DNA of 64,000 nt, taken from the NCBI GenBank assembly GCA_944472155.2, contig OX235279.1:146714199-146778198 (forward strand). Direction: 5' to 3'. The translations under genes were made by a program, and so were the position numbers. The notes below the pieces were generated by a model. That model was not told the DNA's origin. It worked only from the letters and a program-made list of their open reading frames with translations, and made no database searches. Each line of letters begins with the position of its first letter. Positions within the stretch are counted from its first letter, which is position 1. This document shows, in pieces, positions 55,745 to 64,000 of this stretch. Origin of the DNA: Trichobilharzia szidati (Eukaryota > Platyhelminthes > Trematoda > Strigeidida > Schistosomatidae).

Positions 55745-57490
55745 TAGGCTGTCTGTCTGGATTCAACATAGAACTTGGCACCGAAGTGCAGCAGTTCAAG
55801 TTGCCACGTTCCAAAGAGCACACAAAGGTAGACAGGAAAATGGGTGAAGAGAATCAATAGAGTTTTGACAGGTATAAGAGTGAAACAGAATGAGTAATGG
55901 TAGAAAGGAATATGAAAGATTACAGAGACTAAATACATCTGCGCCATTGACAACGATTTTGAGCCATGTCACCTATTGTCTCCAGCCATTGATTCTTAGA
56001 GTCCCGAGAGCCCCAACCCGGAAGTCTGCATCTCCCTACCTGACTCAGTTTAACTGTCAAGGATTTCATGGATTGATGAGGCCATGTTTTTGTTTGCCCA
56101 CCACTTACTCTTTTCCAACCTGCACCTATATCAGCTAGTAATGCCCGTTGGGGGGGGGGGCGATGGTTAGGCATGCGCAGCATGTGACCTAGCCATCTCA
56201 ATCTACGTAACTTTATAGCCTCATCGATTGCCCATGACTCTACGCCTAACGTCAACATTACTTATCTTATTATGCCACCTAACTTGAGAAAGAGATCGTA
56301 GACATCTATGATCAAAAACAGTCAACCTTTTCATGTCTTCAACTCGTATTGGCCATGTTTCAGAGCCATAGAGAAGGACGGAGAGAACTGCTGAGCAGTA
56401 CACACGTCCCTTGGTTGATAGCCGGATGTCACGCCTGCCCCAGAGATGGTGTAAGTTAGCGAAAGCACCTCGAGCTTTTTGGATCCGTGCTGAGATTTCG
56501 TCGCCAATCAGTCCGCTGGTGCTGATACAACTTCCCAAATACGTGAAGTGGTCAACATGTTCTATCACTTCACTCACTATCACTAAGTTAGGGGTAGACG
56601 TAGTCCAGTCCTGTAGCAGCATCTTACATTTTACAGGGGCGAATCGCATGGCAAACATACGAAGATTGCTGCTCAAGGTGTTCAGCATCCTCCCCTAACA
56701 TGACTATGTCATCTGTCCATAAGACTATTCTCTGGTAACAAGTCGATACCTAAGTCGTTAAGTTCAGTTAAGAATACTTCCATTACCATATCTATGATGA
56801 AGTTAAACAGGAATGGGGAAAGTGGACATCCTTGACGGACACCACTGGTTGTTAACAATTCAGATGACAATTCCCCATAAGCCCTTACACGGCTACGTGA
56901 GTTTTAGTAGAGTGCCTTGATTAGTGCAATGTACTTTCTTGGCACTCCCTTCACAGTCAAACATTGCCATAGTACCTTTCGATCCACGGAGTCGAAGGCC
57001 GCCTTCAAGTCAAGAAATATGGCAATTGTTGGACGCCGAAAAGTGTGTCTATGTTCTAGGATCTGTCGGAGAGTGAAGATATGATCTATGCACCCTCTAC
57101 CTGGCCTAAAGCCCGCTTGATTTTCCCTCGTTTGTTCCTCCCGAGTTCGGCTTAGTCTGTTCATGATTACTGAGCCTAGGATTTTAGAGACTATGTTCGT
57201 CAGGCTCACTCCTCTATGATTATCACATGAGGACTTGTCTCCCTTCTTGAATATTGGTATAATAAGTGACTTACCCCAGTCTGATGGAACCGTCTCTGAT
57301 TCCCAGACGGTACCTAGTATCTTAGTTAAACTACATACTAGTATGTCACCACCATATTTAAACACCTCCGGAATAATTCCGTCGGGTCCTGCCGATTTGC
57401 CTCGTTTCAAATTAAAGATAGCTTTTGTGACCTCACTTACAGACGGCGGGACAGTGTTTATATCCCATTCGGGTGTGTGTTGGATGGCGG
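55745..57490 (-). mobile_element. RTE-B LINE, 5' truncated
   Basis: The - strand frame 57410-56904 reads MKRGKSAGPDGIIPEVFKYG, SLIIPIFKKGDKSSCDNHRG, AGFRPGRGCIDHIFTLRQIL and FLDLKAAFDSVDRKVLWQCL. It continues with VRQGCPLSPFLFNFIIDMVM, WTDDIVMLGEDAEHLEQ in another frame (YADD degraded), LGSCISTSGLIGDEISARI, LLYGSETWPIRVEDMKRL and LRRLRWLGHMLRMPNHR. The 3' end carries AAAATCGTTGTCAATGG and a CAGA repeat. This is the cleanest RTE-B copy here. Confidence 0.9.
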
Positions 57491-58179
57491 GCTAACTAGA
57501 CTACCTACCAAAGAATGTAGAATCGATGTATTGCCAAAATTTAAACCAGACTAGTGTTCACAATAATCTAGTGTACTAGATGGTCATTAAAGAAAAAATA
57601 AAAACATGTGCTTGATCTGTGATGCAACCACAGCCTTGGTTGGTCTAATACAGCACTTCGATGGCTGAAGGCTGGACTTAAGACTTCCTCAGAAGTTAAA
57701 CTATAGCGACCACGTCGATTCACCTTACCACACACTGTGAGCAACTAGACAATTAAGGAGCAATAAAACTTACAAAATTGTTAAAGATAACGACAGATCA
57801 TGGTATTCTGAGGTCTGTTTACCTTACAGATTCTGTTCTTTATTCTACCCAAAAATTCTAATCTTCCCAAAAGACCAGTTATCCTAGCAAGCTTCCCCAC
57901 ATATGCGTGCTATTCCAGTTAATCCATTATTTACACAACAATCAAACACCCTGTCACCAAACAATCATGGAATTTGTCAAGCAAATTCAGAACAGAAGGC
58001 TGGGTTTGACTTGGTTGTAACACACCTCTAAGTGCTTGTCAACAGTCATATATCAGAGTGACTGCTATGGTTTAATATCCCCCGACGTTTTTGCCTAAGA
58101 TACTAACCCAAACTGTTCCTTGACATTTACCTAAACAGACAATCTGGTGAATTATAAAGTCCAACCTACAGCTTCTTGA
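57491..58179. other. Unassigned
   Basis: May continue the repeat at 58180-58330, but no domain is readable. Confidence 0.35.
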
Positions 58180-58330
58180 CGTGATGGTCTGGCTTGCATA
58201 TCGCAATGATCCAACAAGCTAAAATAGCTGGAAGTAATGCTCTTGCAGGTCCTACCGTTCCAGGAAGATTGTTAGGATAGTGATTGGACTAAAAGCAGTT
58301 ACAGGCAAAGTGTACGATTTGTAACACCAT
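58180..58330 (-). repeat. Interspersed repeat shared with 27640-27800
   Basis: Reverse complement reads ACTGCTTTTAGTCCAATCAC, ATCTTCCTGGAACGGTAGGA, AGCTTGTTGGATCATTGCG, CACGTCAAG, in the same order as at 27660-27790. Confidence 0.55.
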
Positions 58331-58369
58331 ACATAAACTAAAACAGATTAGATAATTGGAAGTTGGATA

Positions 58370-59530
58370 GTGAGGAAAAAAAGGTTAGTTTTGACATCGC
58401 AAACTATTATACACGTATGTCGATAAATATGACTATAAAAGCAGTCAAAAATGAACTCATTTCTGACCAAGAACTTGAACTTAGAACAAAAGTGCCGCTA
58501 GAAGACATAATGCTAGAATTGCAGCTGTGTTGACTTCCACAATATTTAAACTCAAAGGGAAAATATACAAAAAAACTGAGGGAGTTGCCGTGGGGTCACT
58601 AATATCCCTCAGAGTGGCAGATATATTTATGGATAGGTGGGAAAACTTAGTGATTGAAACATTCAGCCCTACGCCCAGAGTATGGTGGTGGTATGTAGAT
58701 GACAAATTTACCATACTTAGAGCACAGGACATTAATAGATTTTTGAACAAATCAACTCGAGAGTAGAGGCAATTCACTTCACTCATGAATTGGAAAGTCA
58801 GGAAGCGGAGCTTACAATGTTAGATTGTAGTGCAAAAAGCAAAAAAGGTGAGAAGTTAAACATAGCGTTTACAGAAAACCTACATATTCAAACCGATATT
58901 TAGATTTCGGATCATCCCACTCTATGTCAGCAAAATAAGGATTGGTGAAATGTTTAAGTAATAGGACACAAAAACTAAGTAGTACCAAGGATATTCCAAG
59001 AAAGGAAGTTAGGCATATAAGAGAAGCTTTGGAACTTAATAATATCCCAGATAAATTAATCAGGCAGTATTTAGGAAATGGTAAAATGAAATAAAATTAA
59101 TAATAATAATAATGTCAGTAGTAGTAATACTAATAACAATACTAAAGACGACTTGCATGTCAAGCATGCACACCATAATGACAACACCAACAATAGGGAA
59201 TTCAAATCAACAGTAGTATTTCCATACAGAGAAGGAATCTCTGAAACCTTATGCAGAATTCTTAACAATGCAGGAATAAAAGTGACAAACTAAATTAGAA
59301 ACAAGCTTTGTGGGTTAAAGGATCCTGTCTGTTAAGCCAATTAAACAAAATCTAGTTTATCTAATACCGTGCTGTAGTGACTGTCAGGTCAAATACATTG
59401 GTCAAAGTAGTAGGATGACACTAGTCAAACTAGCAGAGCACAAAAACCCAGCAAAATCTAGATTAGCTGACCCTAATAAGATAAGAAATCTGCAGAATAG
59501 CTCAGTCATAGCACTATATCACCTCGCCTA
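58370..59530 (+). mobile_element. PLE-b element: RT plus GIY-YIG
   Basis: Readings LVSFDIxNYYTRMSINMTIK-like; ELISDQELELRTKVPLEDIM; IFKLKGKIYKKTEGVAVGSL; ISLRVADIFMDRWENL; WWWYVDDKFTILRAQDINRF with the RT YVDD intact; KKGEKLN, then a YRKPTYSNRYLDFGS-like stretch. Next IPRKEVRHIREALELNNIPD, VFPYREGISETLCRIL, and finally CQVKYIGQSSRMTLVKLAEH, the GIY-YIG core. Frameshifts separate the parts. It differs from PLE-a in wording throughout. Confidence 0.8.
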
Positions 59531-59559
59531 GTTTAATGGCTTGCTAGTTTTCTGGCCGG

Positions 59560-62500
59560 TCCTAGGTCCGGGAAAGGAGAGAGGCTAGGGCGTGGATCTA
59601 ACGACCCCAACCCACACAAACTTAAACACACAAAAAATATATTATAAATACAAGAAGTATAAAAAACAAACTTATTCTTCGCTAGAACTGGAGAGGCGAA
59701 ATGACAGCGGGCTAGTGAAAGCATGTGGGAGGCCAGTCGGCCGATGTGTCTTCTCTCGATGAAAGCAAATATATGAATGGGACGTGGAATATTCATTTAA
59801 TGTACGAAGCTGAGAAGGCTGCCCAGGTAGCGAAAGAAATGAGAAGATATGGTACAGAGGTGTTCGGAATCTGCGAGAACAGATGAAATGGATGTGGATT
59901 ATCAGAATTGTCAACTGGTGATTCAGTAATCTACTCCGATCTGGTCACCCAGAAGACAAACACGAGCACACTGAGGCAGTGAATGGCTATCATGATGTCA
60001 CCAACGGCAGCCAAAGCCCTAATGCAGTGGAACCAATCTCCTCCTGCAGGATTATGACAGCGAGATTCAACTCCAAAGGAAGGAAGGTCACAATTATCCA
60101 ATGCTACGCATGACGCTGCAAACAACGCGTAACAAAAGAAGGAAGACTTTTATAGACAACTACAAACAGTAATGGACAACATCACAAATAGCAACATCAA
60201 AATCCTCATGGGCGATATGAACGCCAAACTGGCACCTGATAATACAGGAACAGAACTCATCATGGGTCAAGAGGCTGTCGCCCAGCGAAGTGAATGATAA
60301 CGGAGGATTCTTCACAGACTTCTGCGCTTGCAATGATTTGGTGATCCAAGGGAGTGAGTACAAACACAAGGATATATACAAGGCAACATGGATTCCGCCT
60401 GACGGACACACCACAAACCAGAAAGACTTCATCTCAATGTTGCTCAACGAAGTGGAGATGTAGCCTGCTGGACACAAAGTCAAGAAAGAGACCAAATGTG
60501 AGCTCAGACCACCATCTAGTTCAACGAACCTTCAAGGTGAAGCTGAGAGCCTTCAGAACAACTGGAGACAGGCCATTGTAATTCAAGGTCAACATTCAGA
60601 AACTAGGACAAAGCTACAAGGGGTACCTTCTCTACAGATCAGACCACAGCAAAGTCGGAGACACTACGTGGCATCCACTAAGGAAACCTGCGTGGAAGTA
60701 CATTGTAACTAGTTCTCTGAAGGTGATGTTCAAGGAAACGTGTACAACTGGTCTAGGAGGTAGAAGAGACGTAGCAAGGAATGGTTCTCAACGGATACCT
60801 GAAAGCTAATCGAGTAGAGGAGGATGGTGAAAAAATGACTCAATGCAGAGACCGACAACAGAAGGAGAAGCTGAGTTCAATATACACTGCGCTGAAACAA
60901 GGAAGACGTGAAGAAAAGTGCTAGGAAAGACAAAGGACAACTTTACGACATAATGGTTGGCAAATGAAGCAGAACAGGTAGGCCACAGGTAAAATAGACG
61001 TCAAAACATTATATCAGGTAACCATGTCTCTATCCAGGAAAAAGTTAAGGCAAGCAAGGCCTATAAAAGATGTGCAAGGGAACCTAATTACCAAGGAGTA
61101 GAGACAAGTTAAACGATGGACTGATCACTTCAAAGGACTCTTGAATGGACCAACATCGGCAACTCGCCCAGAAATACCACCAACAGCACGCAAAGAACTA
61201 CCTGTCAGTGGACACCACTCCCCCAGGTCGGTCGGTCGGTCGGTTTTCGACATAGAACTTTGCACATATGTGCGGCAGTTCAAGTCGCCACAATCTATGT
61301 AGCACGCAAAGCAAGAGAAGGAAGTAGAAGAAATGCATAATATAGACAGTAAACAGAGGTGTGAGACAAAGGAATAGTAATAACGGAGAACAAAACAGTT
61401 TAATTGGAAATCATAAGTCACAAGGAATGGATGCATCTGCGCCACTGAGAACGATTTTGAGCCATGTCACCAATTGTTTCCAACCATTGGTTTTTACCAT
61501 CCCGAGGGCCCCAACCAGGAAGTCTACATCTTCCTACGTGGCTTAGATTGACTGTCAGTGGACACCACTCCTCCAACGAAAGGGGAAATCCTGAATGCGA
61601 CCAAGCTACTGAACGACGGCCAGGTGGTCAGCAGGGCTAGACGGAATTCCCCCCGAAACACTGAAGACGGACCCAGAGACTGTAGCAGATATGCTGACGC
61701 CATTATTGAAAAGGATTTGGAAGGAAGGGCAGGTGCGTACTGATTGGAAGAAAGGTTACCAAAGAAGGGAGACTTGGGTCTCTGCAGGAACTGGCGTTGA
61801 GTCATGGTCTTGTCTACACTAAGTGAAGTGCTAAGTCGTATCATCCTGAAGAAATTCGAAGGTACACTCGATGCAGAACTCCGGCCACCGGAACAAGCTG
61901 AATTCAGGAAAAGCAAACCATATGCAGATCAAATGGCAATTCTACGCATCATCATCACCGAACAAAGCATAGAATGGCAGTCAAACTCCTCTCTACCTCA
62001 ACTTCGAAAAAACCCTCGATCATGAAGTAATTTGGAAGCTACTTCAACACTACGGCGTGCGCCAAATCTTTATCAATCTTATTCAGCAACTATAATGACA
62101 TTGTCATGTGTCAGATGGTGCACAACGGAAAACTCAACAAAGCCTTTGAAGTGAATACAGGAGTAAGACAAGGCTGCCTATTATCATCGATGATATTCTT
62201 AACTGTGGCGGACTGGATTTTGCGTCAGACCGTGCGTTGTGAGTGAGAAGACACAAATACTCCAAACTGGTTGGAAGACTCTGGAAGTTCTGGATTTCGC
62301 AGATGATATATGTCTAATGTCAAACACACTCGAAGACTTGCAGAGGAAAACCAACGAACTGGCTGAAGAAGCAGGCAAACGGATGAATATGTCAAGACCA
62401 GAATTGGATAGGCGAGATACCCCTTCATCAACCTAAAACCAGTTTGCAAATCTTCCGCACTCAGCATAAGGAACAAGATTCGCATTTTCAACACCAATGT

Positions 62501-62982
62501 CAAGTTGGTCAGTTCTTCTATACGAGTCAGAAACTTGGCTAGCCTGTCACGAAAAGGATTTCCAACAGCCAGTTTCAAACTTTCATCAACAGCTGCCCAC
62601 TTCCGTGGCTTCATACTGAAGGTCAAATGGCGGGCCAGAAAGAATTAGCAACAAGGAACTCTGGCTGGGAACAAACCAACAGGCAAGAGCCGATCACTCA
62701 ATAAATATGTAGGAGAAAATGGAGATGGGTCGGGCATATGTTGAGGAGGCCTTCAAATGAAATCACACGCAGGCCATCGCTTAGGTGGAATCCCAATGGG
62801 AATCCACGAGTGGGTCGTCGGTGCAAGGGTGACATGGAGGAGATCGTTTGGGTGGGAAGAGATGAGAGATTATGGTCATTAGTGGACCCAGTTGAAGAGG
62901 ACGGCACCAACTAGAACAAAATGGAGATATGTTGTTGAAGTCCTATGTTCCATTCGGAACCCAAGGGAATAATAATAATCTA
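59560..62982 (+). mobile_element. RTE-A LINE, nearly full length, decayed
   Basis: An RTE endonuclease starts near 59780 (TWNIHLMYEAEKAAQVAKEM, RRYGTEVFGICE) and continues with NSNIKILMGDMNAKLAPDNT, IYKATWIPPDGHTTN and SSDHHLVQRTFKVKL. The RT region has VHNGKLNKAFEVNTGVRQGC at 62115-62175 and VLDFADDICLMSNTLEDLQR at 62285 (FADD intact). The C-terminal LxTFINSCP is at 62575, and the noncoding tail ends GAAGTCCTATGTTCCATTCG then GAACCCAAGGGAATAATAAT. It is interrupted by RTE-B at 61222-61551. Numerous stops and shifts. Confidence 0.85.
61222..61551 (-). mobile_element. RTE-B 3' end nested in RTE-A, 20-base target duplication
   Basis: CTGTCAGTGGACACCACTCC is present exactly at 61202-61221 and 61552-61571, and the next four bases differ by one. 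The insert is the RTE-B terminus on the - strand (GGGGCCCTCGGGATGGTAAA, AAAATCGTTCTCAGTGGCGC), ending in a repeated ACCG tail. Confidence 0.9.
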
Positions 62983-63419
62983 CCTCACCATCGTGATTTC
63001 TTCTTACTGTTATTACTATTCCACCGGCAGGTCCCCTACTTTCTTTTCAGTGACCAACGATAATGACAAGAGCCGGATACTCTCTATAAGCCCCACTGCT
63101 AACTTAACGTCAGGATCCTCTGCTAAGTCGGACAACAGGCATCAATAGTCAGAACTCTGGCATCTCGAACCATAGATGTACGTTTTGTTTCGGAGATACA
63201 CATACAAGATCCAAATGTAGTTGTTCACTCCACTACACCTGGCCAATAGGGTGAATCCGCGAGAAAATCTCTACTTGACTAGATCCCAGTGGATAGTCAT
63301 GTGTTTTTTGTCCGTCTGAACAGATCCATATGAAGAATGAACTAGGATGCCCATCGATGTCTTTTCATCGTCCGAAGTAAATCAGAGATAAGCTATAATT
63401 GGTGAAGGATAGTAGAAGG
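62983..63419. other. Nothing recognised
   Basis: Between the RTE-A tail and the next RTE-B copy; no readable element. Confidence 0.4.
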
Positions 63420-64000
63420 TTGTCGCGTAGACTCCGGTCACAACCCAGTCCGTGCACATTTATGCTTACGTCTGAATAGACAACAATAAAGCTGTTACGC
63501 CCCCCCCCCCCACCAACTTGATCACGACAGAGTTATACTTAAGGAAGAAATAGCTAAACGTGTGTCGACAGCAAGACCACCCCTGAAGAAGCCTGGCAAA
63601 ATATCCAGTCAGCTGTAGATATATCTATAAAGACTGTTGGCAATCTAAAGCCAAAGATTAGTAAAAGCCAGTGAATTTCTGCTACTTCAGCTGAACTGAT
63701 GGAAGCAAGAAGACAAATTCCAGCCGCCTCTGAATATGACGAGGGGCGAGGGCTGCTCAAACAAAAACCGAAAAGTCTTCACAACGACCGGGAACAGTGG
63801 TGGGCGACAAAAGAGAGAGATGGAAACGACACCAGCGATAGATAACACCAGACAACTATTTAGGCTTATCAAAGAAACAGATAGCAAAAAGCAAATGATG
63901 AGTGAGACTTTCTCCGACAAAATGGCGCTTTAACTATCTTTTGGGGTAGAAGACTGGAACGTTGGAAGGAAAATCTAAATGAACCCCCAGCCACGCTCAA
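63420..64000 (+). mobile_element. RTE-B LINE, start of a copy running past the window
   Basis: Corresponds to 21660-22260: KEEIAKRVSTARPPLKKPGK-like text, SAELMEARRQIPAASEYDEG, REQWWATKERDGNDT, then MMSETFSDKMAL. It has a poly-C run at 63500-63511 in place of coding sequence. The RT should follow beyond 64000. Confidence 0.8.

Noticed and set aside
1..64000. CRISPR array or bacterial operon
   Set aside because: Introns, LINEs and SINEs make the DNA clearly eukaryotic; no regular spaced repeats were seen.

Overview
The window looks like nuclear DNA of a parasitic flatworm, most probably a Schistosoma species. Three things point there: very short 5' introns (43 to 48 bases) followed by long repeat-filled ones; dense CR1, RTE and Penelope-like retroelement debris; and tRNA-headed short repeats that carry schistosome-type (SM-alpha-like) hammerhead ribozyme motifs. 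The species cannot be fixed from the sequence alone.

Only two host genes are supported. The first, on the + strand, is the 3' portion of an EAG-type (KCNH1/5-like) voltage-gated potassium channel. Five exons lie between 3219 and 17038: the GFGN selectivity filter and S6, the C-linker, the cyclic-nucleotide-binding homology domain, and one very large last exon with a coiled coil and long low-complexity tracts. Its PAS domain and S1 to S5 lie before the window. The second, on the - strand (54416 to 46939), is a complete six-exon gene for a TRUB2-like pseudouridine synthase of 415 residues. The two genes converge, with about 30 kb of repeat-rich DNA between their stop codons.

Layout: 1-3218 upstream intron with hammerhead-bearing repeats and an RTE 3' end; 3219-17038 EAG exons with introns holding SINEs, RTE 3' ends and a Penelope GIY-YIG fragment; 18830-20100 Penelope element on - with an RTE inserted in it; 21500-24310 RTE-B element carrying a SINE with a clean target duplication; 25395-25893 RTE-A 3' end; 30640-34990 Penelope element split by a CR1 element on -; 35344-35535 SINE; 35546-39900 nearly complete CR1 element on +; 43185-43900 Gypsy RNase H fragment fused to an RTE 3' end; 44290-46560 RTE-C on -; 46939-54416 TRUB2 gene, whose long introns hold a perfect 121-base inverted repeat of hammerhead sequence, Penelope pieces, SINEs and an RTE fragment; 55095-64000 a repeat cluster with RTE-B on -, Penelope RT, a long RTE-A with a nested RTE-B, and the start of another RTE-B copy.

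The main points of interest are the hammerhead relics (eight, two forming a perfect palindrome inside TRUB2), SINEs whose 3' tail copies the tail of the local RTE-A LINE, one tRNA-like head joined to two different SINE bodies, and several nested insertions that give a relative order of element activity. RTE-A, RTE-B, RTE-C, PLE-a, PLE-b, PLE-c, CR1-A, CR1-B and SINE-1 to SINE-3 are names used only in this annotation.
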